A program made the position numbers and the translations under genes. Positions 10,401 to 17,987 of a DNA stretch of 64,000 bases are shown here, one piece after another. Source of the DNA: Clostridiales bacterium (GTDB lineage: Bacteria > Bacillota > Clostridia > Oscillospirales > Acutalibacteraceae); the NCBI GenBank assembly GCA_021199275.1, contig JAJQIJ010000013.1, positions 118,178-182,177 of the forward strand. The letters run 5' to 3'. The notes under the pieces were generated by a model. The model did no database searches. It was not told the origin of the DNA and was given only the letters and a program-made list of their open reading frames with translations. Each line of letters begins with the position of its first letter. The first letter of the stretch is position 1.

Positions 10401-12952
10401 CGGCTGAAACAGCTGAATTTGAAGTGGCAACCACCATTGCGAGCAGCGCGTTTGACGACAATAACGGCTGCATAGTGACTTACACTGTTACATACAACAT
10501 AGTTGATGAGAGCGGAGAATTATATGGAAGCGAATATCAGAATCTTACCAAAACAATTTACCAGTATTACAATACCGGCAGCGATTGGTATGATTCGACT
10601 TATGCTTCATCAGAGTCGGGCACAAGCAACCCGTTTACCGAAAGCTTTACACCTGCATCAGGCGCGCAAAGCGGAAATTACTCTTCAATGACAACTGCGC
10701 TTAATGTTTCAGGCCTTATAACTAAAAAATATATGGCCGCGCAGCTGCCCAACGATGTGGTAATCAGAACGTCGCAGCTTGATTCGCTGGAAGACAGTAT
10801 TTTACTTTGGGTAAGCAATCAAACAAATGCCGATAAAGGCATAGACTGTGTATATGCAATTGAAGACCCAGACGCTTCAACTGTTTATATGGCTGTTTCA
10901 ATCAACACCGCTACGGGTGATATAGTAAACTGCTATTACCATGATTACTATATTGAAGCCGCAGATGAAAGCAGCGGTTGGGTAAGCGAAGCCGATTTGG
11001 GCGACACCATTACAGCTTTGGAAGACAGCGGCACTGTATATTCAATTACAGACACCCGCTTCCATGTTGTGTGCGAATATGAAAATATTGAAAGCACATA
11101 CGGCGGTAAGCATGAATATCTTAATGAAGACGGCACATTTGAAAGTATTTATATTCCGTTTGTAAAGACTCTTGGGGACGAGTCAGAAACAGATATAAAT
11201 GACCTTACGCTGTCAACAGGTATTCCGGGGCTTATTTTCGGCTTCCAGCACACAACGCTTGCATCTGAAAGCACACAGAGCTACCCGTTTATTATATGGG
11301 ACGGTGAAACAAGCCTGCAAGAAACGTCAATTTCGCTGAACATAGGTATTTCTGCCAACACACCGGCATACACCACCATAAACATTTATGTTTGCGATGA
11401 TGAAGAAATAACCGATTTACAGGCGATTTATGATGAATCATATGCGTTTATTTCAAGCTATTCCGCCGCTGATTTCAGCGACAGCGCTGCATATGACTAT
11501 TATGTAGCTGCGCTTAAGAAAGCGCTTGAATTAATGGGCACGCCAATCACAACATCAAACGCGCTTGGCATTTCACCCATAAAGGCATTTCTTGCAAACA
11601 CAGAAACAGTAACGTCTTTCTATGGCGACAAAGCATATGTTCCGCTGACAAGCAGCGACACTGCGCCCGCCACGGTAAAAGCCAACGCAACCTATAATAC
11701 GGCTGACGGGCTCTATTACCAGACGGCTTACACAAACGCTGCTAATGAAACTGTTTGGGCAAACCCGATTTACACAAACACAGCTCTTACTGACGATGAC
11801 GTGTTTGACACAGACACTGCGCAGTATGACGGCACAACATATACAATTGGTGTTGACGCTGCCGGCACAGCTGTTGTTAAGGTTGACGGCGTGTGGTATC
11901 TGCTTAACAGCGCTGCATATGACACCGAATGGTATGACATAGACGACAGCGGCGAGGCAGTTTTCTATAACAAGCCCTATATCAGAGACACCGTGCAGTC
12001 AACAGACGTAAACGGGGCTGCGCTTTACAGCGAAACAACATATGTTTACAGAGACGCAAACGGAATCAAGGTAAAATCAACAGACAATTGGGCATATAAG
12101 CTTTGTGAAACAAATTACGAAGTGGTAAGCGGCGAAGAAAACCTTGGCCTGTTCACCGCGGCAATTTACAAGCTGCAATATGCAAATGCAATTATCAATG
12201 ATTATATCAGCGCTTCGGGCGCAAACGCGCTTTACACCGAAGTTATGGCCGTGCGCACCAATCTTAATGTAAACAACTTCGACTCTCCGTCTTACAAAAA
12301 GATGGTTGAAGCCGGCCGTGAAGCCGAAAGCATGATTTCAGCGCTTGACATTCCTTATGTTTACAGCGTTGGCGGCGAAGTAATATTCACCTGCTATGAA
12401 TCTGAGGCGCTTGAACAGCTCAGCGCTTATAACGACACAAATGCAACCGGCTATACTTTAGCTGATTTGAGCGCTGTGCAAGACGATACTGCTGCTGTAA
12501 AAGTTACTTCCACTTCTTCGCTTTTCGCCATTAATGAAGCTATAAGGCTGTTCAACATATATGTTTCATATGTGGTTGAAAGGGGCTATCTGGGCACTGC
12601 GCTTGAAAAAGAAATTTCCTGCGCTGCCTGTGGCAAGCTGTCAAACAGCACAGAACTTTCATATACAAACATAACGGTTGACACGACTAACGCGTCTTAC
12701 ACCGTAAACGGCACAACATATACAGCTTCTTCCAATGCAGACCAAACCGAATATTCGGCAGAAAGCTGGGCGGCTTTCATTACTGCACTTGACGCGGCTG
12801 TTAACGCCGCATCTGCAGGCAACGGCACATATGCTTACAAAACCGCAGGTTACTTTAACATAGCGGATAAGGACTCTTACGTTTATCAGGTAACCGACCT
12901 TTACACGCTTAAAACAGCGCTTTCAAACGCTGAAAATAATCTGTCGGCTTAA
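7430..12952 (+). CDS. Giant secreted surface protein with FIVAR-like modules (1,840 aa)
   Basis: The start at 7430 is chosen because a strong TAGGAGG (7416-7422) precedes it and it begins a proper signal peptide (MHLKKFTKSIAVFLAAVMFV, cleaved near AFA-ADG); the frame is open further upstream but without these signs. The first 1,000 residues or so are a Leu/Ile/Asn/Tyr-rich, mainly helical region like that of the divergent neighbour. Residues of about 1000-1250 look like beta-sandwich domains. FIVAR-like helical modules are seen near 1324-1370 and at the very end (1770-1840, YSAESWAAFITALDAA pattern). A single CxxC lies near 1728. There is no LPxTG signal, transmembrane anchor or SLH domain, so it is either released or held by a partner. 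FIVAR domains are known from cell-wall and carbohydrate-binding surface proteins; a role in adhesion or glycan binding is inference. Confidence 0.85.
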   Translation: MHLKKFTKSIAVFLAAVMFVTCFSCSFTAFAADGTVSNNTNYHDSAVDYNSLGWAELTDEQTATAVLDRIDELLAEVGPDLSTTLGQAIFGSDWDVANRRYYLNAVVYQVNIPLYLNSVDEILETLTIIGKEIDDLGNTILKGDVKNINLSAVYNVRRSNSSSVEVIEAVFEMIYDLTVYWGDGATILKQLLTGQFDLGSLIEGIAGGNLYELLQGSFYGIEDGYEENLVNNLIVFYVSQAFGDDYITADNSSGQYTFSFADASGNALTIDEYLLGKLSTDLLQQINAEITYAGGVSSRTNYAEICAYMEENNCSQYSAALALGFDTGLQYTESGNVYIFRYDSDADGADDVNLTVNTSTTLSALAYNALQVAWKTAIEPTFATLDVSVKGYDNDYHDWYVRNGYTWDYSDLASNYAESTVSAWATARGYSLSDIEEELTYDRSVITNPTYTWQDIDSTTLFNKLLYSPLMDYYFDAPTGVLNLAVECTGLANSNAFFTDDYGNYSTVINGVNDGLVAIMKDLFPNYSGTLTTTGNTSTVSTITSALVANAAALYQYAADGTDANILAAFYQSYGSDAVVSESNFESSIIPFFISAVQNITMLDAVHDSAWNACNSFESIAALCLQEYLSYVLPGVDYSSYFTTDSSGYYTTTISDVIELARDAVAYVMYQYVPLEDASGNAWNVYTKAGQDLAGTDIFDLLNSVIVYYGNDKGIAQLLGFVDETGASLLSLNNEIWTNIDIIANSLFPVLGSLQYGSSYSGQFSSEDLIYNKIITGLFEISNGGVSNIVSTVLNILSADEITATAADATVYNLVKYLINNVFGARFIDQGYTEIVPQATSSSPFGDLIQVDSLAGLGTDDTDIGVIGELVCNVCEFTGAYGYSDITVSGMLYVLYAINSFTGIIPQLSEYTLNDIDISFDSNYIKGYTPGSANTNLLSVTNSSEGINRAIISEDGTVVQLGRAFVQLVNVTSTTDGVTVTTGSFENTIAPAETAEFEVATTIASSAFDDNNGCIVTYTVTYNIVDESGELYGSEYQNLTKTIYQYYNTGSDWYDSTYASSESGTSNPFTESFTPASGAQSGNYSSMTTALNVSGLITKKYMAAQLPNDVVIRTSQLDSLEDSILLWVSNQTNADKGIDCVYAIEDPDASTVYMAVSINTATGDIVNCYYHDYYIEAADESSGWVSEADLGDTITALEDSGTVYSITDTRFHVVCEYENIESTYGGKHEYLNEDGTFESIYIPFVKTLGDESETDINDLTLSTGIPGLIFGFQHTTLASESTQSYPFIIWDGETSLQETSISLNIGISANTPAYTTINIYVCDDEEITDLQAIYDESYAFISSYSAADFSDSAAYDYYVAALKKALELMGTPITTSNALGISPIKAFLANTETVTSFYGDKAYVPLTSSDTAPATVKANATYNTADGLYYQTAYTNAANETVWANPIYTNTALTDDDVFDTDTAQYDGTTYTIGVDAAGTAVVKVDGVWYLLNSAAYDTEWYDIDDSGEAVFYNKPYIRDTVQSTDVNGAALYSETTYVYRDANGIKVKSTDNWAYKLCETNYEVVSGEENLGLFTAAIYKLQYANAIINDYISASGANALYTEVMAVRTNLNVNNFDSPSYKKMVEAGREAESMISALDIPYVYSVGGEVIFTCYESEALEQLSAYNDTNATGYTLADLSAVQDDTAAVKVTSTSSLFAINEAIRLFNIYVSYVVERGYLGTALEKEISCAACGKLSNSTELSYTNITVDTTNASYTVNGTTYTASSNADQTEYSAESWAAFITALDAAVNAASAGNGTYAYKTAGYFNIADKDSYVYQVTDLYTLKTALSNAENNLSA

Positions 12953-12984
12953 GCGTCTGCCTTTACGGCACTGTAAAATTCGGC

Positions 12985-13012
12985 GCCCCGATTGCCCCAC
13001 GGCAGTCGGGGC
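12985..13012 (+). other. Intergenic hairpin between giant protein and small membrane protein
   Basis: Stem GCCCCGATTGCC / GGCAGTCGGGGC (12 bp, one G-U) with a CCAC loop. It is not followed by a T-run, so it is a poor intrinsic terminator. It may stabilise the upstream message or reduce read-through into the small gene. Confidence 0.55.
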
Positions 13013-13033
13013 TGCTTTGTGAAAGGAAAGTAT

Positions 13034-13555
13034 ATGAGTAGTAAAAACAAAACGGCTGAAAAGCCAACCGTTAAAGGCGAAAAAAAGCACCGCCTTGCAA
13101 TTGCTTTAACAGCGGCGGCGGCCATAGTTTTGGCGTGTCTTATAACTGCAGCGGCAGTTTTGTCAAATTCAAAATACATTTACACAGCTGCGGCATATCT
13201 TATTCCGCAGTCATATACAGACCCTGACAGCGGGGTTACGTTTTACAGGCAGGCGGCGGGCGATTTAAATTCCGAAAGCGAAGAGGAGCTGCTTAGCGCA
13301 TACAGTTATTATTATATAGACGACGCCGGCGAAGAGGTAAATCTGACAGACGGCGTTTACCGTTACCTTTCCGAGTCCGGCGAACAGATAAACGTGGGCG
13401 TTTCAATGGGCTTTGTGCTGCTGGCAGTAACAAGGGTTAAAAAAATCATAGCCGTTTTCAAAATTATTACAGCCCTGCTGGCAATCGGCATAATAATAGG
13501 CATAATCAGTTGCTGCGCACGCCATAAAATCAAACGCAGAAAAAAGCAAATATAA
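13034..13555 (+). CDS. Small membrane protein with two transmembrane segments (173 aa)
   Basis: The ATG at 13034 follows GAAAGGAAAG at ideal spacing. The protein has a Lys-rich N-terminus, a first membrane segment (about residues 21-43), an extracytoplasmic loop of about 95 residues rich in Tyr, Asp and Glu, a second membrane segment (about 139-160) and a very basic C-terminal tail (RHKIKRRKKQI). Both ends should be cytoplasmic. It lies 81 bp after the giant protein gene with only a hairpin between them and no visible promoter, so co-transcription is likely. I recognise no family. A role as membrane partner or anchor for the unanchored giant protein is inference from position only. Confidence 0.75.
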   Translation: MSSKNKTAEKPTVKGEKKHRLAIALTAAAAIVLACLITAAAVLSNSKYIYTAAAYLIPQSYTDPDSGVTFYRQAAGDLNSESEEELLSAYSYYYIDDAGEEVNLTDGVYRYLSESGEQINVGVSMGFVLLAVTRVKKIIAVFKIITALLAIGIIIGIISCCARHKIKRRKKQI

Positions 13556-13579
13556 AAAACATAAAAAGGCATAAAAATA

Positions 13580-13615
13580 CCCCATGGCAGCTTCAAAGCG
13601 CTATGGGGTTTAAAT
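13580..13615. terminator. Bidirectional terminator between converging genes
   Basis: Stem CCCCATGGC (13580-13588) / GCTATGGGG (13600-13608), flanked by an A-rich run on the left and TTTAAATTTT on the right. It can serve both the plus-strand gene ending at 13555 and the minus-strand gene ending at 13617. Confidence 0.7.
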
Positions 13616-13616
13616 T

Positions 13617-14411
13617 TTATGACAGCAGCATTCTGTCGTTGTCCAGTTCGCCTGATGTTGTGGTTTTGAATTTTTCAAGAAGCTCATGCGTTGTGAGCTT
13701 CTTTTTTTCTTCGTCTCTGACGTCGAATATTATTTCGCCGTCATTCATCATTATCAGCCTGTTGCCTATTGCTATGGCGTCTTTCATGTTATGCGTTATC
13801 ATAATTGTGGTAAGCTTATCTCTTGCAACAATCTGTTCTGTTAATTCCAGCACCTTGTGCGCCGTTTTGGGGTCAAGCGCAGCCGTGTGTTCGTCCAGCA
13901 GCAGCAGCTTTGGCTTTTTCAGCGTGGCCATAAGCAGCGTTATTGCCTGCCTCTGCCCGCCTGAAAGCAGCCCGACTTTTGACGTAAGCCTTGTTTCAAG
14001 CCCCAAATCCAGCGATTTCAAAATGTCTATATATTGCTGCTTTTCCTTTTTTCTGAAGCCCGGCGAAAGGGTGCGCATTTTGCCGCGGCGTGAAGCCAGC
14101 GCAAGATTTTCAATAATTTGCATATCTGACGCGGTGCCTGTCATTGGGTCTTGAAACACCCTGCCAAGATATTTCGCACGTTTATGTTCTGCAAGCTTTG
14201 TTACATCAACCCCGTCTATCAGTATTTTCCCGCTGTCTGCGGGGTAAACGCCCGCTATTATATTAAGCAGGGTTGACTTGCCCGCCCCGTTTCCGCCTAT
14301 AACGGTTACAAAATCGCCCTCTTGCAGGGTAAGGTTTATGTTTTTGAGCGCACATTTTTCGTTTACTGTGCCAGGGTTAAACACCTTGGAAGCATTTGTT
14401 ATTTCAAGCAT
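13617..14411 (-). CDS. ABC transporter ATPase of a Trp-type/oligo-substrate importer
   Basis: 264 aa with a complete nucleotide-binding domain: Walker A GGNGAGKST (39-47), signature LSGGQ (149-153), Walker B LLLLDE (169-174) and the switch histidine in MITHNM. It energises uptake through the permease encoded immediately upstream; the two genes are 2 bp apart and the start is preceded by GGAGGTG. Together with the ABC_sub_bind-type lipoprotein, this gene set matches the TrpXYZ-like importer architecture of Firmicutes. The substrate is not provable from sequence. Next to a DAHP synthase gene, tryptophan or another aromatic compound is a reasonable guess. Confidence 0.88.
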   Translation of the reverse strand: MLEITNASKVFNPGTVNEKCALKNINLTLQEGDFVTVIGGNGAGKSTLLNIIAGVYPADSGKILIDGVDVTKLAEHKRAKYLGRVFQDPMTGTASDMQIIENLALASRRGKMRTLSPGFRKKEKQQYIDILKSLDLGLETRLTSKVGLLSGGQRQAITLLMATLKKPKLLLLDEHTAALDPKTAHKVLELTEQIVARDKLTTIMITHNMKDAIAIGNRLIMMNDGEIIFDVRDEEKKKLTTHELLEKFKTTTSGELDNDRMLLS

Positions 14412-14413
14412 TA

Positions 14414-15319
14414 CTAACGCACCTCCTTGCCTGACTTTTTGGCAAGCTTGCCTTTAATATTATTTTTCCAGTAAGGAATGGCAAGGAACAGCGCAACAAC
14501 AAGCGCGGTAAACAGCTTGAGGTCGTTTGAATTAAGCCCAAGCCTGAGAACAAATGTAATTACAATATAGTAAATAACACCGCCGAACATGGCTGCCAGC
14601 AGCTTAAGGGCAAAATTCTTAAACAGCTTGCCGAATATAACTTCGCCTATAATAACCGCCGCAAGTCCTATTACTATTGCGCCGCGGCCGGTGCTGACAT
14701 CTGCAAAGCCCTGATATTGTGAAAGCAGAGCGCCTGAAAGGCCCACAATTCCGTTTGAAATTACAAGCGCTATTATTTTTTTCCCGTTTGTGTTTATGCC
14801 GTTGGCCCTGGCCATATTTATATTATTGCCGGTGGCGCGTATTGAATGGCCGACTTCGGTGCCGAAAAACCAATAGAGCACCGCTATTATTGCCACAGCA
14901 AAAATCAGGCCTATTACTATTGATTTATTTATAAACCTTAAGCTTACTATTAAATCATAATTATTTACAGATATAGCCTGGTTTGCCTTGCCGCCCAATA
15001 TGCGCAAATTTATGGAATAAAGCGACAGCTGCGTAAGTATGCCCGCCAAAATGGCCGGAATTCCGAACACTGTGTGAAAGATACCTGTTGCAAGCCCGGC
15101 TAAACAGCCCGCAAGAAATGCAATAAGCATGGCAAGGTATATGTTCATTCCGCTAATAGTGCACATTACCAAAACGGCGCCGCCGGTGCTCATTGTGCCG
15201 TCTACCGTCAAATCAGCAAAATCAAGTATTCTGTATGTAATATAAACCCCGATTGCCATTATGCCCCAGATTATACCCTGGGCCACGGCGCCCGGAAGCG
15301 CAGATAAAAATGCCGCCAT
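14414..15319 (-). CDS. ABC transporter permease (branched-chain/TrpY-like)
   Basis: 301 aa and highly hydrophobic, with about eight or nine membrane segments; the N-terminus (AQGIIWGIMAIGVYITYRIL) and the Gly-rich middle resemble the BPD_transp_2 permease family (LivH/TrpY-like). It forms the membrane channel for the lipoprotein encoded upstream and the ATPase downstream. The ATG follows GGAGGAAAA. A 297-bp spacer, unusually long for an operon, separates it from the binding-protein gene and carries a palindromic repeat. Confidence 0.85.
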   Translation of the reverse strand: MAAFLSALPGAVAQGIIWGIMAIGVYITYRILDFADLTVDGTMSTGGAVLVMCTISGMNIYLAMLIAFLAGCLAGLATGIFHTVFGIPAILAGILTQLSLYSINLRILGGKANQAISVNNYDLIVSLRFINKSIVIGLIFAVAIIAVLYWFFGTEVGHSIRATGNNINMARANGINTNGKKIIALVISNGIVGLSGALLSQYQGFADVSTGRGAIVIGLAAVIIGEVIFGKLFKNFALKLLAAMFGGVIYYIVITFVLRLGLNSNDLKLFTALVVALFLAIPYWKNNIKGKLAKKSGKEVR

Positions 15320-15338
15320 ATTTTCCTCCTGCTGCGGT

Positions 15339-15404
15339 GCTTTTTAATAGGGCCTGGCGTAATCGCCCACCGGGGCATGCCCCGGCGCTGACTTATTAAA
15401 AAGC
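15339..15404. repeat. Palindromic intergenic element inside the ABC importer operon
   Basis: GCTTTTTAATA at 15339-15349 is inverted exactly as TATTAAAAAGC at 15394-15404, and a perfect 16-bp palindrome CCGGGGCATGCCCCGG (15370-15385) sits between them. The rest of the 15320-15616 spacer has no gene; a weak stem AAAGGCG/CGCCTTTT near 15570-15600 (minus strand) could attenuate read-through after the binding-protein gene. Similar ATTAAAAA-plus-GC-rich pieces occur in the dispersed repeat family elsewhere in the window. Confidence 0.55.
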
Positions 15405-15616
15405 CGCATAACAATTGCTTGTGTTTTCTGCCGCCTGTTTAAGCCGGGCGGCGCGCCTTAGTGCTGTGTTAATATTTACGCCAATGCGCTGCAACACGCC
15501 TGAATCCGGCTTTCATGCCGGGTTAGCCCGCGCCGCAGACTTTAAAACGCAAAAGGCGATAAAGCTGCAAAACAGCAAGCATTACCGCCTTTCATTACAT
15601 TTAATTCAATAAAGAC

Positions 15617-16603
15617 TTATTCTTCTTCTGTGGCAATTGCAACATAGCCGTCAGGAACGGTTATGCCCAAAGCTTCGCAGCGGTCTGCGTCATACTCTTT
15701 TACAGGTTCTGTATCATATTGAATTTCAACTGTGCCGGGGTCAGTGCCGTTTTGAAGTATATCGGCAGCCATTTCGCCGGCAATATAGCCTATGTTATAA
15801 TAGCTGATTGAAAGCGTTGCAACGCCGCAGCCTGTGCATATGCCCTCTTCGCCCGCAACAATCGGAACACCCGCAGGCTCTGCAATGTTGTTTATTGTTT
15901 CAGTGCATGAAGCAGCCGTGTTGTCAGTCGGAATGTAAAGCACGTCACATTCGCTGCAGGCGCTTGTGGTTACTGACGCAATGTCATTTGAATCTGAAAA
16001 TGCAAATTCTTTATATGCTATGCCAAGCTCGGTGAGCTCGCTTTCAATAACCGAAATCTGGTATGCAGAATTCGGCTCGCCTGAACAGTAAATTAAGCCA
16101 ACCTGCTCGGCATCAGGAAACAGTTCTTGAATCATGGCGGCCTGTTCAGCCAGCGGCGCCAAGTCAGCAGTGCCGGTAATGTTGGTGCCGGTTGTTCCCG
16201 TCCAGTCGCTTATTTCAAGCGCTGTTGCATAGTCTGTAACAGATGTTCCCACAATCGGAATTGTGTCTGTTGCCGCCTGTGCTGCCTGAAGAGCGGGCGT
16301 TGCGTTTGCCATAATTAAGTCAACGCCGTCTGCAACAAAGCCGTTTACTATTGTGGCGCAGGTTGAAGAGTCGTTTGCAGCGTTTTGCAGGTCAAATGAA
16401 ACATTTTCTTCGCCCAATTTGTCAATCAGAGCCTGCTGGAAGCCCTCTGTTGCAAGGTCAAGCGCGTCATGCTCAACAAGCTGGCAGATGCCCACTTTGT
16501 AAACCTTGGCTGTTTCTTCTGAACCTGAACAGCCGGCAAAAACAGCCGCCACCAGCATAACTGCGCAGCAAACGGCAAGGAACTTTTTGAAATGCTTTTT
16601 CAT
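15617..16603 (-). CDS. ABC transporter substrate-binding lipoprotein (TrpX-like, ABC_sub_bind family)
   Basis: 328 aa. A lipoprotein signal peptide ends in VFAGC with the lipidated cysteine at residue 25, so the protein is tethered outside the membrane. The body begins KVYKVGICQLVEHDALD and has the two-lobe pattern of the ABC_sub_bind (PF04392) group used by TrpXYZ-type importers. It is the first gene of the importer set and is read from a near-perfect promoter at 16728-16700. No T-box or other riboswitch is apparent in its leader of roughly 90 nt. The ligand is not determined. Confidence 0.85.
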   Translation of the reverse strand: MKKHFKKFLAVCCAVMLVAAVFAGCSGSEETAKVYKVGICQLVEHDALDLATEGFQQALIDKLGEENVSFDLQNAANDSSTCATIVNGFVADGVDLIMANATPALQAAQAATDTIPIVGTSVTDYATALEISDWTGTTGTNITGTADLAPLAEQAAMIQELFPDAEQVGLIYCSGEPNSAYQISVIESELTELGIAYKEFAFSDSNDIASVTTSACSECDVLYIPTDNTAASCTETINNIAEPAGVPIVAGEEGICTGCGVATLSISYYNIGYIAGEMAADILQNGTDPGTVEIQYDTEPVKEYDADRCEALGITVPDGYVAIATEEE

Positions 16604-16699
16604 TGGATATGTACTCCTTTATAAAATTATTTTCTGTGCGGCATGCGCACAGCCGCCCTGCTTTAAGACATAAAAGCGTTAAAGTAAAGCTATGTTAAT

Positions 16700-16728
16700 A
16701 TTATAGCACTTACAGAAGTCACTGTCAA
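16700..16728 (-). promoter_or_regulatory. Consensus sigma-A promoter for the ABC importer
   Basis: Minus strand: TTGACA (16728-16723), 17-bp spacer, TATAAT (16705-16700). Both boxes are perfect. Confidence 0.8.
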
Positions 16729-16762
16729 AGATATTTGTTCACAATTAAATCTTTTTGTGATT

Positions 16763-16796
16763 AATCACCAAATGAGCACAAGTTCATTTGGTGATT
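16763..16796 (-). terminator. Hairpin after the DAHP synthase gene
   Basis: Perfect 13-bp inverted repeat AATCACCAAATGA / TCATTTGGTGATT 8 bp past the DAHP synthase stop codon. Only a weak T-run follows on the minus strand, so efficiency as a terminator is uncertain. Confidence 0.55.
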
Positions 16797-16804
16797 TTGC
16801 AGTG

Positions 16805-17863
16805 TTAAAGCTGCTGGGCAATGTTGTAAATAAGCTGTTTTGACTTTTCCCAGCCAAGGCACGGGTCTGTAATTGACCTGCCGTAAACGCCGTCGCCTAT
16901 TTTTTGGCTTCCGTCTTCAATATAAGACTCTATCATAAAGCCTTTTATCATGCTTTTTATGTCTGCGCTGTGGCGCATTGAATGCAGCACCTCGTTGGCT
17001 ATTCTGATTTGTTCCATGTAATTTTTGCCGCTGTTGGCATGGTTAGTGTCAATTATGACGGCAGGGTTTTTGTATTTGCCGCAAGAGGCATACATATTAT
17101 AAAGCCTTATCAAGTCTTCATAATGGTAATTCGGCTTGTTCATGCCGTGTTTATTGGTGCTGCCGCGTAAAATAGCATGCGCCAGCGGGTTGCCTGCAGA
17201 TTCAACTTCCCAGCCGCGGTAGATAAAAGTGTTGGGGCTCTGCGCAGCCGTAATGGCGTTTAGCATTATGGAAAAGTCGCCGCCTGTCGGGTTTTTCATG
17301 CCGCACGGCACGTCCATTCCGCTTGCCGTGAGCCTGTGCTTTTGGTTTTCAACGCTCCTTGCGCCAACCGCCACATAAGACAGCAGGTCGCTCAGATACC
17401 TGTAATTGTCAGGATACAGCATTTCGTCTGCCGAAGTCAGCCCCGTTTGCAAAAGCACCTTTGAATGCAGCGAACGCACGGCTATTATTCCCTCATACAT
17501 ATCGGCCTTTTCATTGGGGTTAGGCTGGTGCATCATGCCCTTATAACCCGCGCCGGTTGTTCGCGGCTTTCCGGTGTAAACGCGCGGAATAATTATTATT
17601 TTGTCCTTAACTTCAAGCTGCACGCCGGCAAGGCGGGTAACATAGTCAAGCACACTGTCTTCCCTGTCTGCCGAACAGGGGCCTATTATTAAAAGAAATT
17701 TATCACTTTTGCCAAGAAACACATCTGCTATTTCCCTGTCGCGCTCTTGCTTTGTTTTAAGCGCCTGTTCGCTTACAGGAAAAAGCTCTTTAACTTCTTT
17801 CGGCACCGGCAGCTTTCTTATAAATTTCATGTTTTTCATTGATTTGTCTGCTGTAATTTCCAT
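16805..17863 (-). CDS. aroF: 3-deoxy-7-phosphoheptulonate (DAHP) synthase, class I AroG/AroF type
   Basis: Condenses phosphoenolpyruvate and erythrose 4-phosphate in the first step of the shikimate pathway. The 352-aa length is typical of the feedback-regulated AroFGH class. Motifs seen: IIGPCSA (59-65), PRVYTGKPRT, VGARSVENQKHR and CGMKNPTGG, all positions that bind metal, PEP or phosphate in this family. It has its own promoter at 17924-17896. It stands apart from other aro genes, next to the Trp-type importer and an HMGL-like aldolase. Which aromatic amino acid inhibits it cannot be told from the sequence. Confidence 0.93.
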   Translation of the reverse strand: MEITADKSMKNMKFIRKLPVPKEVKELFPVSEQALKTKQERDREIADVFLGKSDKFLLIIGPCSADREDSVLDYVTRLAGVQLEVKDKIIIIPRVYTGKPRTTGAGYKGMMHQPNPNEKADMYEGIIAVRSLHSKVLLQTGLTSADEMLYPDNYRYLSDLLSYVAVGARSVENQKHRLTASGMDVPCGMKNPTGGDFSIMLNAITAAQSPNTFIYRGWEVESAGNPLAHAILRGSTNKHGMNKPNYHYEDLIRLYNMYASCGKYKNPAVIIDTNHANSGKNYMEQIRIANEVLHSMRHSADIKSMIKGFMIESYIEDGSQKIGDGVYGRSITDPCLGWEKSKQLIYNIAQQL

Positions 17864-17895
17864 TTTGAATTCCTTATTAATTTAATATTTTACTT

Positions 17896-17924
17896 ATTGT
17901 AACTCTTTACCGCTTTCTTGTCAA
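17896..17924 (-). promoter_or_regulatory. Sigma-A promoter for the DAHP synthase gene
   Basis: Minus strand: TTGACA (17924-17919), 17-bp spacer, TACAAT (17901-17896). It begins directly after the terminator of the upstream aldolase gene. Confidence 0.75.
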
Positions 17925-17931
17925 TAAAACA

Positions 17932-17961
17932 GCGCGCCCGCAGCCTTTCAGCCGGGCGCGC
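17932..17961 (-). terminator. Rho-independent terminator of the aldolase-like gene
   Basis: Perfect 9-bp GC stem GCGCGCCCG / CGGGCGCGC; on the minus strand it is followed by TGTTTTATT. Confidence 0.75.
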
Positions 17962-17987
17962 CTGTGCTTTAATAGGGTGAAGCCAAC

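Noticed and set aside
13603..14154. 183-aa plus-strand open frame opposite the ABC ATPase gene
   Set aside because: Ser-rich antisense shadow of a well-conserved gene; no ribosome site and no recognisable protein features.
16604..16700. T-box leader before the TrpX-like gene
   Set aside because: The leader is under 100 nt, with no T-box sequence or antiterminator pairing.
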